Positions 35,627-44,131 of a stretch of 64,000 nucleotides of DNA are shown piece by piece; position 1 is the stretch's first letter; every line of letters starts with the position of its first letter. The translations under genes were made by a program, and so were the position numbers. Origin of the DNA: Endoryza foliicola (GTDB lineage Bacteria; Bacteroidota; Bacteroidia; Chitinophagales; Chitinophagaceae); the NCBI GenBank assembly GCA_965226965.1, contig OZ245715.1, forward strand, positions 4,340,001-4,404,000, read 5' to 3'. Under the pieces are notes generated by a model. It was not told the origin of the DNA, searched no databases, and saw nothing but the letters and a program-made list of their open reading frames with translations.

Positions 35627-35634
35627 CAAAAATA
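35627..35634 (-). promoter_or_regulatory. -7 box directly before the metallo-hydrolase start
   Basis: TATTTTTG on the minus strand. Its last base is 5 bases from the proposed GTG start. Confidence 0.45.
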
Positions 35635-35637
35635 AGC

Positions 35638-35662
35638 AAGCCCCGAATACAATCCGGGGCTT
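35638..35662 (-). terminator. Hairpin terminator
   Basis: An AAGCCCCG / CGGGGCTT stem (8 bp) downstream of the 88-aa gene, followed on the minus strand by GCTTATTTTTG. It could also end plus-strand readthrough. Confidence 0.55.
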
Positions 35663-35693
35663 TTGCAATCGATAGAGGGCCTTAATTAAGAAT

Positions 35694-35960
35694 TTATGCT
35701 TCTACGCGAGCCAATACCTCGTCGTACATTTTTTTGGTTTCCGGCATCATGGCCTCAACATCTAGCTGAACCTGGGGGATGATATCCAATAAAGTATGGA
35801 TACGACCTTCCATTTGCAGGAATTTGTTCAGAACAACTACCTTTTTTTGTTCTAGGATACAGTACCCGCTTTGGAAAGTCCCACGCTCGTAACGGACGAT
35901 ATAGCCCGATTCTTCCAGGATCCTTTCTAACTTATCCAATGTGGTTTGATTGTATTTCAT
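35694..35960 (-). CDS. Small conserved hypothetical protein
   Basis: An 88-aa soluble protein: LDKLERILEESGYIVRYERG, then a beta segment (GYCILEQKKVVVLNKFL) and a helical end (DIIPQVQLDVEAMMPETKKM). The middle looks like a small alpha/beta fold. No catalytic residues stand out. The normal codon pattern, a TAAATTTG promoter box 22 bases upstream and a terminator downstream support a real gene. Function unknown. Confidence 0.75.
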   Translation of the reverse strand: MKYNQTTLDKLERILEESGYIVRYERGTFQSGYCILEQKKVVVLNKFLQMEGRIHTLLDIIPQVQLDVEAMMPETKKMYDEVLARVEA

Positions 35961-35981
35961 AGTTGATACTTAAAATCGGGT

Positions 35982-35989
35982 CAAATTTA
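35982..35989 (-). promoter_or_regulatory. -7 box for the 88-aa gene
   Basis: TAAATTTG on the minus strand, an exact TAnnTTTG match, 22 bases before the ATG at 35960. Confidence 0.45.
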
Positions 35990-36029
35990 CCGTATTAGGC
36001 GCCGGAATGGTAAAATGGGGGGTAGGATG

Positions 36030-36038
36030 TTATCCACA
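36030..36038 (+). promoter_or_regulatory. Isolated DnaA-box consensus
   Basis: TTATCCACA, an exact match, in a 551-base gap. No second box is nearby, so this may be chance. Confidence 0.2.
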
Positions 36039-36230
36039 AGTGGTGGGTAACCAAAAAGTTACAAGAAAAGTGCTGGAGGTATTGAGTTGTTTGGTGATTG
36101 AGTGGGGCTTGTCGGGATTTGCCTTTAAAGGCACAAAAGCTGTACACAGTAATAAAATCAGGATTTCGAAATAATTAGATCAAAGATATCTTTTTCGGTC
36201 CATACAGGAGAATGAACAGGAAGTTGGTCT

Positions 36231-36296
36231 GCGCGATAAATCGCGCATCTACATGCGCTCAATATAAAAAGCCCGCCGCGATTTATCGCGGCGGGC
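36231..36296. repeat. Two REP-like hairpins
   Basis: GCGCGAT-AA-ATCGCGC (36231-36246) and a 12-bp hairpin GCCCGCCGCGAT-TT-ATCGCGGCGGGC (36271-36296) share the core GCGATAAATCGC in opposite forms. They resemble palindromic REP units and lie at the edge of the accessory island. Confidence 0.6.
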
Positions 36297-36483
36297 CTAT
36301 TTTCCGAAACCTCTTGTTATTATTTTGAGTAAGTACAGGCTTGTATCCGTTCATGTTCTGAACATAAAAATCGCTAACAAAATTAATAAGCGAATTTATT
36401 TCATTCCATGCAGAGGAGCGAACAGGAAAAGGAATAGGTGCGTGAACTGCTATGTCGCCGAATGGAACTCCCATGTATTGCAT
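36283..36483 (-). pseudogene. Probable decayed coding remnant
   Basis: A 66-codon frame with the stretch IPFPVRSSAWNEINSLINFV. A second, frame-broken stretch about 200 bases away (around 36165-36230, minus strand) reads LPVHSPVWTEKDIFDLI, similar in pattern. The frame ends inside the larger REP-like hairpin. Two short related pieces with no intact gene suggest remains of a duplicated or mobile gene. The family is not recognised. Confidence 0.3.
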
Positions 36484-36551
36484 TTAAACAATTTAACATG
36501 CTAGAAGGTCTAAAAACATACGATCTGAGTATTTCGTTCTTAAACCGGGTT

Positions 36552-36986
36552 TTATTTTATAACAACCTTACAATTATTACAAGTAATTTCTTTAAAGGAG
36601 TAAGTCAACCTTTTTAAATAAAGCTGGCGCCCTATAATTTCCTCCCACGACTTCTCCTTGATAACATTTTCATCGAATACGAAAACTTCTAGCGTGTCAA
36701 ATTTCAAGAGAAATTTCTGACCAATTGTATCAGTAAGAGGCAGGCGGAAAAGCTTTTTGTTGGTTTTAGCATTCACATGGAATATCGAGTCATTAGCCAA
36801 AATATATTCTTTACTAGTAAACTTAAAACTAGAGTCAGAAAATCCAAAATTGGGGACACAATAAACCGAGATTGGCAACTTATTCACAACCTCTATCTGA
36901 TTATTGGTGACTCTTTTTGAAAAACAAACAAATGAAAAAAAAGGCACTAACAGAACAAAACTAATTTTCTTGACCAGCTTTCTCAT
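36552..36986 (-). CDS. Hypothetical exported protein
   Basis: A 144-aa AT-rich gene. A hydrophobic N-terminus (ISFVLLVPFFSFVCFSKR) suggests a signal peptide or anchor, with Cys21 as a possible lipid site. The rest contains short beta-like segments (KLPISVYCVPNFGF, KFLLKFDTLEVFVFD) and a Cys pair (CNNC) near the end. No known domain. It lies in the accessory island beyond the orphan RHS tip and a small lipoprotein gene, on the same strand, so it could be part of a chain of immunity-type genes. That is inference. Confidence 0.55.
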   Translation of the reverse strand: MRKLVKKISFVLLVPFFSFVCFSKRVTNNQIEVVNKLPISVYCVPNFGFSDSSFKFTSKEYILANDSIFHVNAKTNKKLFRLPLTDTIGQKFLLKFDTLEVFVFDENVIKEKSWEEIIGRQLYLKRLTYSFKEITCNNCKVVIK

Positions 36987-37007
36987 GCAAGTAAATTTCG
37001 AGTTTTT

Positions 37008-37109
37008 TTATTCGTTTTCTCTTAAAGTAGCATTATAAAATTCAATTTTACAGGAATCAGATACATTCGGGTGACCTAAAGCTGTCATTGAAGAAAGAAG
37101 AGTTAGCAT
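37008..37109 (-). pseudogene. Possible gene-end remnant
   Basis: A 33-codon minus-strand frame starts MLTLLSSMTALGHPNVSDSC and continues to a TAA. It stops 22 bases before the next start codon. Its composition looks protein-like and the upstream frame is closed by TAA, so this may be the tail of a lost gene. Weak evidence. The rest of the 356-base gap 36987-37342 shows nothing clear. Confidence 0.2.
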
Positions 37110-37342
37110 GTATACTGAAGTCTTTTAGCAATTAATAACCAATGGGATTACGTGGGCCAAAACACAATGTTTGATCGGAAGAAATACTACTTTCTAATTT
37201 GTACACCTACAACTGCATTCCATATTACTTAGCATCACTGGAATCTACAAGCTGGAAATTATATAATACTTATCTAATTAAACATATTTGATACTCCCAA
37301 ATATAGACATCGCTCTTTTGACCTCACCATCTATTTACTTAT

Positions 37343-37708
37343 CTACTTTAACTTATACGATACATTTTCAAATAATAGTTTATTGCTACCCTTAACTTCA
37401 ATTCTTTTCCCCGTCAAGTCTATCCACATTGTATCTATTCTATTTATAAAGTTATTTGTATTAAGAGAGATTAGTTCAATCTCATTAGTCGACTTTTCGA
37501 ACTTCCAAATCCCTTCGGATACAAAAACGGAAGGCCCATGTCCGATATATTTAAATTTCCCATCCGTTTGAAAACAAATTCTATTACCATCAAAAAGATG
37601 CCCCCTTAAACTTTCATAGCACTTATCCTCAAAATAAGATCCCATAAACAGCTTATTAGTACATGACAGCAAGAGAAATGTAAAAAGCAAAATGACTATT
37701 TGTTTCAT
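37343..37708 (-). CDS. Small lipoprotein, candidate immunity protein for orphan tip
   Basis: 121 aa with a clear lipoprotein signal: MKQIVILLFTFLLLSC, lipid Cys at residue 16. The mature part (SYFEDKCYESLRGHLFDGNR..FQTDGKFKYIGHG...SEGIWKFEKSTNEIELISL) resembles the lipocalin-like small beta-barrel lipoproteins of Bacteroidota. It starts 17 bases after the orphan RHS tip on the same strand. Polymorphic toxin tips are usually followed by their immunity gene, so it may protect against the zincin-like tip in the periplasm. This role is inferred from position only. Confidence 0.6.
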   Translation of the reverse strand: MKQIVILLFTFLLLSCTNKLFMGSYFEDKCYESLRGHLFDGNRICFQTDGKFKYIGHGPSVFVSEGIWKFEKSTNEIELISLNTNNFINRIDTMWIDLTGKRIEVKGSNKLLFENVSYKLK

Positions 37709-37725
37709 CTACCTTTATGTTAAAC

Positions 37726-39246
37726 TTAAAAAGAATATTTTTTAGCATCTTGATAAGACTTAATTGCATGTCCAAAACTTGGATAATATGTTAGTTTTAG
37801 ATTAATCGTTCCGTGAAACATAAAAAGTTTTTGTAGAGGTGCTTTCTTATTCATATGAAAAGCTGGAAGATATGTATGTTGTGTACTCAGACCTCTAACA
37901 CAACTATCAGCTATTTGAGACCTACTACTTTTACCCTTTATTCCTCCATTTATTGCAAACTGCCTTCGATACGCTGCTTGCTCATCAGTAATGTCATGAA
38001 GATAGCCCCTGTTTATGCCATCTAAATTAAAATCAGTTAGTCCTTGATCGAATTGGAAAGCATGTGTTAACTCATGCGCCAAACCAGCAATACCGTAAGA
38101 AGCAGTTATATTTACATCGATAGCTCCAGTTTGAGGGTTATAGACTGTTTCCCCATCAATACCACTAACACCGGTAGGCGTCCAATTGCTATTGATATGA
38201 TACTCTTGAGTTGACTTTCTAAGATTTGATATGTCAGAAAGCAATCCTTTAATTTCATCAACTCTTGCTTTTGAATCAGACATTTTTGCTTCTAGCTTGT
38301 CAGTACTTTTGCCTTTTGCTATTCTCTTATCAATCCTTTTTTGCAAACGCACCTGTCTAGCTTCTTCGCTTTTAATAATACTACCCGCGGCATTTTCTAG
38401 TTTATCAACCATTGCTGTATCCCCACTAATTTTCCTTCCGTCTGGATCTACCAACATTATTGGATTGTTCATCACGAATACAAAGGGAGATATGGAGGGA
38501 GTCTAATCCGACAATGGGTCAAGGTTATGCCAACGCCCTATTTGAGGATTATAGTTTCTTGCATGGAAGTCATAAAGCTCTAAACCATTTCCATCTGAAA
38601 ACTCTTTCTCCTGTTTTTCCTTCCCATTAAACCCATATTTGTTATTTAAGCTTACTACTGCTTTAGAGGAAATCCCACTCATAGTTAGCCCAAACGGATA
38701 ATAGTGCGTCGCCTCCAGTATTTGACCCTTTGTTAAAGTTACTTGTAAATTATCAAAATATACGTCAATATTTGGTGTTTCATTGCTTACATATACGTAC
38801 AAATAGCCATTCTTGCTCACCGGCAAATCTGTAAACTGGTGAACCTTGAAGGTTTCATTCGCTCCTACAATATCCGGATTGCCACTTACAAACTTGAACT
38901 GCTCGTCAACCAGTATCCAGTTCAAATAAGCTTTTGGACGTCCGGCAAGAGTGGTTTGGCTATTCAAAAAGCTATTGGCAACATTTGATGGAAGACCGCT
39001 GCTCGTAAATTCAGTTGCGGTTGGGCCGCCTTTAGACGAGGCCATCGAAGCAAAAGAGTTGGTTAATGCGCTTACTAAGTCACTTAAGGCACTCGTGGGT
39101 GTTTGTGGACTGGCTCCCCCTGTTTTGTACCAACTACTTACTCTTACATTAAACTTATCCCCTGCCATTACCTTTAAAATGATGGCCGGACCTAATTTAT
39201 TACCACTTCCACTGGTTTTAGCAGCGTATGTATTAGGACTAGAATA
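37726..39246 (-). pseudogene. Orphan RHS C-terminal tip with zincin-like domain and amber stop
   Basis: The start of this segment is a copy of the internal core of the RHS gene at 39836-44092 but has no start codon or signal; an in-frame TAA lies just upstream of the homology. Reading in one frame: shared block, core motif YNPQIGRWHNLDPLSD, a TAG at 38503-38505, then TPSISPFVFVMNNPIMLVDPDGR, a helical linker, and a tip with the zinc motif HELTHAFQF (38055-38085) and DEQAAYRRQFAING. The only lesion seen in the RHS core is the amber codon. The HELTH motif suggests a metallopeptidase toxin. Internal ATGs at 39168 and 38475 would give 221- and 249-aa pieces. Confidence 0.8.
38754..39246 (-). repeat. 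RHS core repeat block, orphan copy
   Basis: About 493 bases almost identical to 40834-41326, offset exactly 2080; I see two substitutions (an Asp/Leu-to-Met type change near 38826 and a silent one near 39158). Beyond 39247 the sequences diverge at once. On the other side, similarity fades over 38690-38753. Confidence 0.9.
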
Positions 39247-39503
39247 GATTTAAGTAGAATTGCTTTAATGTCGTTGATAAATTCAATTCATGTATCTACC
39301 ATTAAAAAAAAGAGACGCCGACCACTTAATAGACAAATGGGTAAGTATAAATCTCAAAAAAGATCATTCCAATTAATTCGCACTACATTCCATTTGCTGC
39401 TTGCGAATTCAATTTTTAAGACTAGACTTTTGTATGACCTGACGACAGCAAGACTCATTTTATTGGGGACAACTTCTTATAAATACGCAAATATAGAATA
39501 ATA

Positions 39504-39827
39504 CTAATCACCAATAAATTTAATTGTTCTTCGAAATTTTACTGCGTAGCCTATAATGCCTAAAAAGTCATCAATGAACCTCACAACTTCATTCAAATGA
39601 GATGATCCAAATTCTTCCTTTAATTTCAAAGTCTCTTTGTAAAGATCTTCAAGATCATCTATATAAATCTCATGCTCACCATAATAATCTGATAAGGCAC
39701 TTCGAATAAGTTTAAAATCATTTGTATTCTCAATACACTCCATTATCTTATCATACTCATCCAAGTATAGTGAGATTGATTTTTCAATATCATCATGTAA
39801 ATCGTTAACTAAAATATCTAAAGCCAT
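39504..39827 (-). CDS. Candidate immunity protein for RHS toxin
   Basis: 107 aa, acidic and helical (MALDILVNDLHDDIEKSISL, DDLEDLYKETLKLKEEFG, VVRFIDDFLGIIGYAV), with no signal peptide. It starts 8 bases after the stop of the 1418-aa RHS gene, the classic place of a polymorphic toxin's immunity gene, and an acidic cytoplasmic protein would suit a basic nuclease toxin. No known family is recognised. The 257 bases after it (39247-39503) hold no gene I can support. Confidence 0.65.
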   Translation of the reverse strand: MALDILVNDLHDDIEKSISLYLDEYDKIMECIENTNDFKLIRSALSDYYGEHEIYIDDLEDLYKETLKLKEEFGSSHLNEVVRFIDDFLGIIGYAVKFRRTIKFIGD

Positions 39828-39835
39828 GTCAATTA

Positions 39836-42800
39836 TTATCTACCAGGGAGACCAGGAAAAGCTGTTATTAAATCTCCAGCTTTATTTGTTATTATTGTAA
39901 ATTTTGAAGTTGCTTGTCCGGTTATTGCGTCTACTCCTATTATCCTTCCAGCATCAACTATTCTTTGATAATTACCACCGCGCTGCAATACTTTTGGAAC
40001 TTGGGCAGAATTCTTGATTAAAGTTACTATTTCCCTTACACTTATACTAAATTTACTTTTCTTCAAAAACATTCCAGAACGAGGATAATGTCGCTGCATC
40101 ACATGAATAAATCCGTCTTCCGTGACATTTATACTTTCGTTTAATAAAATCCTTCGTGTTGTTGTAGTAACTATTTCTTCAGCCGCCTCCTCGGCTGCCT
40201 CTTCTGCGACTTCTTTTGCACCACTACGTACTAATTTCTTAATACCACCTTTTACTAGAGTACTTGCCCCCCCTATTGTAAAAACATCAAGCACGGCCAT
40301 TGCAGAATTAAAAACTCCCCAGCCCCATCTTCCATTTTGAAAATCATCAACGGCTGCTCTACCTGGACCCCATACGGGTATAAAACTTTCAAAAAAACCA
40401 GGTTGACCTACTGAACTACTTTTTTTTCTATGACCAACGACAACAACTTCCGGAAGTGTTTTGTACTTTGGTTTTGGCTTAGGTACAATAACAATTGTAT
40501 TTGAAGTTATAGCATCCTCAGTTGTTAAACCGGATGGATCATTTAAAGAAATAGGATTGTTGTTTGCATAAACGTATGGCGAATGATCACTGTTAAAATT
40601 AGACAATTCGTCGATTTGTAAAAATCGTCCAATTTGCGCATCATAACCTCTAAATTCAGTTTCGTCCAAGTTTAAATCCAAATCAGAGTTTCTTTCAGTA
40701 CCCTCATTAAACTTGAATCTATTTTCTAACCCCCATGCAGATCTATAACTAATTCCACTCATCATCAATCCAAAAGGATAATAATGCGTCTCTTCTAGTA
40801 TTTGACCCTTGGTCAGAGTTACTTGTAAATTGTCAAAATATACGTCAATATTTGGTGTTTCATTGCTTACATATACGTACAAATAGCCATTCTTGCTCAC
40901 CGGCATATCTGTAAACTGGTGAACCTTGAAGGTTTCATTCGCTCCTACAATATCCGGATTGCCACTTACAAACTTGAACTGCTCGTCAACCAGTATCCAG
41001 TTCAAATAAGCTTTTGGACGTCCGGCAAGAGTGGTTTGGCTATTCAAAAAGCTATTGGCAACATTTGATGGAAGACCGCTGCTCGTAAATTCAGTTGCGG
41101 TTGGGCCGCCTTTAGACGAGGCCATCGAAGCAAAAGAGTTGGTTAATGCGCTTACTAAGTCACTTAAGGCACTCGTGGGTGTTTGTGGACTGGCTCCCCC
41201 TGTTTTGTACCAACTACTTACTCTTACATTAAACTTGTCCCCTGCCATTACCTTTAAAATGATGGCCGGACCTAATTTATTACCACTTCCACTGGTTTTA
41301 GCAGCGTATGTATTAGGACTAGAATAACTGTCTGCCGGATAACCTGCGGGCTTTGTTGACCTCGTAGTATTAATATTAGCATATAATAGATTCTCTGCCG
41401 TACTAGTCGCTGTTTCCATGGTAGCAGCCGGATAGGCCTCAATCTTTTGCTCGTCTGTCAATACCATCCGAACGTTACCCAAATGATCTTTCAGCATGTA
41501 ATCGAACTGAAAACTTGCTGCCGTTTCTCCATCCGCCGGCACAAATCTGATTCGACCTTCTTCGTGTCCAATCAATTGCAACACATCATTCTCGTATACT
41601 TGTTCGGCAGCATATAAAGTGGTAGTTGTTTTGTTGGGTGTCACTGTTTTATCCACCACAACCTTTTTTAATTTGTTGCCGGATGCATCATACGTATAGG
41701 TTATAGTATTGTTTTTTGTAATATCTGTCGGAGTCTTATTGACTGTTATAACTTGTGGCAGGTTCAGTAGGTTATAAGTAATGCTGGTAATATCTTTATT
41801 TTGATCCGTTATGGTATTACCATTATTGTCAAAAGAATAATCGTCACTTGTTGTATTCGAGCCATCTTTAAAATCGCCTAGCTTTGTTGCTGCATCATTA
41901 AAGGCATCGGTTACCTTTATCAACTTATTACTATTCGCCAGATACATATAAGATAAATCATCAATCTGAGCACTTCCTGCTAACTTGTAGCCAAACTGCT
42001 GCATTCGCAAGATGTTTCCATTCAAATCATAGGCAGTGCTGGCATTCACCCCATCACCCATTTTAACATCAAAATTGAATCCAGCCGTTTTATTAAATGT
42101 TCCATTTGTATACTGCGTAAAATCTGCTTTAAGCAATCGGTTCATTCCGTCGTAAGCAAAATCATATTTTCTTTTCTCACCGTCGCCTTTACTCTTCCAT
42201 GTCATTCCCGCAATGTTTCCGTTATACTGCGCCGCCGAATATGACTGAGCTCCAACCAAAACACCGGTGATCTTGTCATAAGCCAAATCAAAACCAAAAT
42301 AATTCGTGTTATTTTGATCTTTGGTATAATTCCTATTCGCTCCTAGTAACCAACCTCGAACATTGTAATCATATTGAAGGGACTCTAGACCACTTGTTCC
42401 AAAGCCAGGAGACAATGTTTTTTTCTTCAATTGCCCCAACTTATCGAACTCACTCTGCACCAATATTTTCTCTACACTGTTCAAGCCTGTTGAAGAACGA
42501 GCTTGCTTTTTAACTAAACTCATTCGCCCTAAATCATCGTATTCATACTTCGTCAAACATCCAATAGTTGCACTAGTACTACTAATCTTTGTACTTGTAT
42601 AGTTTGCCAACATTTGGCCCGCATAGCTATATTGATTAGTAGTAATTGTTACACCACTATTTATAGTCTGTTGCTGACTCTGTATCATCCGACCATATTC
42701 ATCATAGTAGCTTATTGTATACAAGTTCTGGGTGCTTTCCAAAACGTTAACCATTGAACCTGTAGGCATTCCCTTGGTCAATGCAGACTGACTTGGAAAT

Positions 42801-44092
42801 TGTGTATACGGATAGGAACTGGAGGCAGAAAGAAGCAACCCATCATCACTCAGCGACCTAGATGAGCTGAAAGGATTTCCATTTGAAGCTAGCCATGAAT
42901 AATTATCGTAAAATGTTTTCGTCAACACCGTTCCACCTGTTGTATTAGGATAAGAAGTGCTATTATAGGCCGCATCCATTAAAACCGTATGACTACTACT
43001 ATTAACCAAAATACCTGTTTCAATTGGTCGGTTGTAAGAGTCATAAACAACATAGGACCATTTGTTTGCACTTCGCATATTGCCATCTTGCGTCATCACC
43101 AAACGATCTCTGGCGTCATACACCATTCTAACTTCTTCCGCTCCCGGAACTTTCTTTACAATCAAACGACCCCGTTTATCATATTCATAGCGAAAGCAAA
43201 GTTCGTTCATAATAGGTGTTGTTATCACCCAGGTTGTATTGATAGCAGCAACTGCTTTGGGAGGGACCACCGCTCTTAATCTGTTAAACTCGTCGTATAC
43301 ATAGAAAGTATGCGCCCATTCAGCTCCTAACTGAACACTTTTTAAAACAACAGCGCCATTTTTATCACTATATTGATATACTGTATTGCCATGCTCATCA
43401 ATAGTTCCCATTCGGTACAACTCACCTGCGGCATAAACTCCATTTACTGTTGGTATGCTGCCAGGTGTTTGGCTTACCGACCATTTTTTTACATTGGTCT
43501 CTTCAGCTTGATTAAACGAATACTCATTAGTTACCCCCCTATTTGAACCCACCCAACTAATTCCCGGAGGCAATGTTTTCAAGACCCTTGCAAGTGGAGA
43601 AGCTTCAATATTCACTTGGCTGTAAAAATAACTCTCCCCCTGTCCTGCATATTGGGCATTCATAAAAGTTCCTTGTTGCTGAAATGGATTCAATTTAAAA
43701 CCACCGTCATTGGTAGATGTATTTCCACCGGTGGTATTAGCAGCAAAAGGAAGATAGCTATTCACCTCTTGTCCCAATGAATTGTAAAGGTTGGGAACAA
43801 CCATATCAACAGCAGCGCTGCCCGTCTCCAAAGAACCTTGCTTGATAACCGTTTGTAAAGGACGACCTAACCCATCAAAATACTGAGTTGACATTTTAAC
43901 ATCTCGAAGCGGTCTCGTTGGCAATACGCTTGCACTTGCTTCAGGAGCTGAAGCCTCCCAAACACGCACATAATTTACTTCAATTGAACTACTGTAAGTT
44001 GTTTGTGATTTCAGTCCCAAAAAGCTACCTAAGCAGAAAACTAAAGCGGCAGAATATATCAAAAGACGTTTAAAATCAAAATTGAAAAGCAT
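39836..44092 (-). CDS. RHS/YD-repeat toxin-like protein with C-terminal nuclease-like tip
   Basis: 1418 aa. A signal peptide (about 1-30) is followed by a DUF6443-type Bacteroidota RHS N-terminus (MSTQYFDGLGRPLQTVIKQGS). YD repeats run from about 290 to 840 (YEYDKRGRLI, VYDSYNRPIE, YYDEYGRMIQ, YEYDDLGRMS). The RHS core follows at about 1105-1187 (HYYPFGLMMSGIS, YDAQIGRFLQIDELS, NNNPISLNDPSGL). The variable tip begins after PSGL. A linker with an AEEAAEEAAEE helix leads to a last domain (about 1310-1418): HVMQRHYPRSG, FLKKSKFS, and GDLITAFPG at the end. This His..Lys-Ser..T-x-FP layout resembles EndoU/BECR RNase toxins. That assignment is tentative. Confidence 0.82.
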   Translation of the reverse strand: MLFNFDFKRLLIYSAALVFCLGSFLGLKSQTTYSSSIEVNYVRVWEASAPEASASVLPTRPLRDVKMSTQYFDGLGRPLQTVIKQGSLETGSAAVDMVVPNLYNSLGQEVNSYLPFAANTTGGNTSTNDGGFKLNPFQQQGTFMNAQYAGQGESYFYSQVNIEASPLARVLKTLPPGISWVGSNRGVTNEYSFNQAEETNVKKWSVSQTPGSIPTVNGVYAAGELYRMGTIDEHGNTVYQYSDKNGAVVLKSVQLGAEWAHTFYVYDEFNRLRAVVPPKAVAAINTTWVITTPIMNELCFRYEYDKRGRLIVKKVPGAEEVRMVYDARDRLVMTQDGNMRSANKWSYVVYDSYNRPIETGILVNSSSHTVLMDAAYNSTSYPNTTGGTVLTKTFYDNYSWLASNGNPFSSSRSLSDDGLLLSASSSYPYTQFPSQSALTKGMPTGSMVNVLESTQNLYTISYYDEYGRMIQSQQQTINSGVTITTNQYSYAGQMLANYTSTKISSTSATIGCLTKYEYDDLGRMSLVKKQARSSTGLNSVEKILVQSEFDKLGQLKKKTLSPGFGTSGLESLQYDYNVRGWLLGANRNYTKDQNNTNYFGFDLAYDKITGVLVGAQSYSAAQYNGNIAGMTWKSKGDGEKRKYDFAYDGMNRLLKADFTQYTNGTFNKTAGFNFDVKMGDGVNASTAYDLNGNILRMQQFGYKLAGSAQIDDLSYMYLANSNKLIKVTDAFNDAATKLGDFKDGSNTTSDDYSFDNNGNTITDQNKDITSITYNLLNLPQVITVNKTPTDITKNNTITYTYDASGNKLKKVVVDKTVTPNKTTTTLYAAEQVYENDVLQLIGHEEGRIRFVPADGETAASFQFDYMLKDHLGNVRMVLTDEQKIEAYPAATMETATSTAENLLYANINTTRSTKPAGYPADSYSSPNTYAAKTSGSGNKLGPAIILKVMAGDKFNVRVSSWYKTGGASPQTPTSALSDLVSALTNSFASMASSKGGPTATEFTSSGLPSNVANSFLNSQTTLAGRPKAYLNWILVDEQFKFVSGNPDIVGANETFKVHQFTDMPVSKNGYLYVYVSNETPNIDVYFDNLQVTLTKGQILEETHYYPFGLMMSGISYRSAWGLENRFKFNEGTERNSDLDLNLDETEFRGYDAQIGRFLQIDELSNFNSDHSPYVYANNNPISLNDPSGLTTEDAITSNTIVIVPKPKPKYKTLPEVVVVGHRKKSSSVGQPGFFESFIPVWGPGRAAVDDFQNGRWGWGVFNSAMAVLDVFTIGGASTLVKGGIKKLVRSGAKEVAEEAAEEAAEEIVTTTTRRILLNESINVTEDGFIHVMQRHYPRSGMFLKKSKFSISVREIVTLIKNSAQVPKVLQRGGNYQRIVDAGRIIGVDAITGQATSKFTIITNKAGDLITAFPGLPGR
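40834..41326 (-). repeat. RHS core repeat block, full-length copy
   Basis: Partner of 38754-39246 in the same orientation. It encodes about residues 922-1086 of the RHS protein, just upstream of the tip junction. Confidence 0.9.
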
Positions 44093-44131
44093 CGCTCAAA
44101 AGAATTGGTTTATTTAAATTTTATTGTTGAT

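Noticed and set aside
22630..38505. Recoding of TAG as an amino acid
   Set aside because: TAG is the normal stop of several intact genes in this window (rsmE, zapA, tatA, gatA), so the two in-frame TAG codons are better explained as mutations.
39268..39501. 77-aa plus-strand frame between the RHS parts
   Set aside because: Lys/Arg-rich translation with no pattern; it lies in the scar beside the duplicated block.
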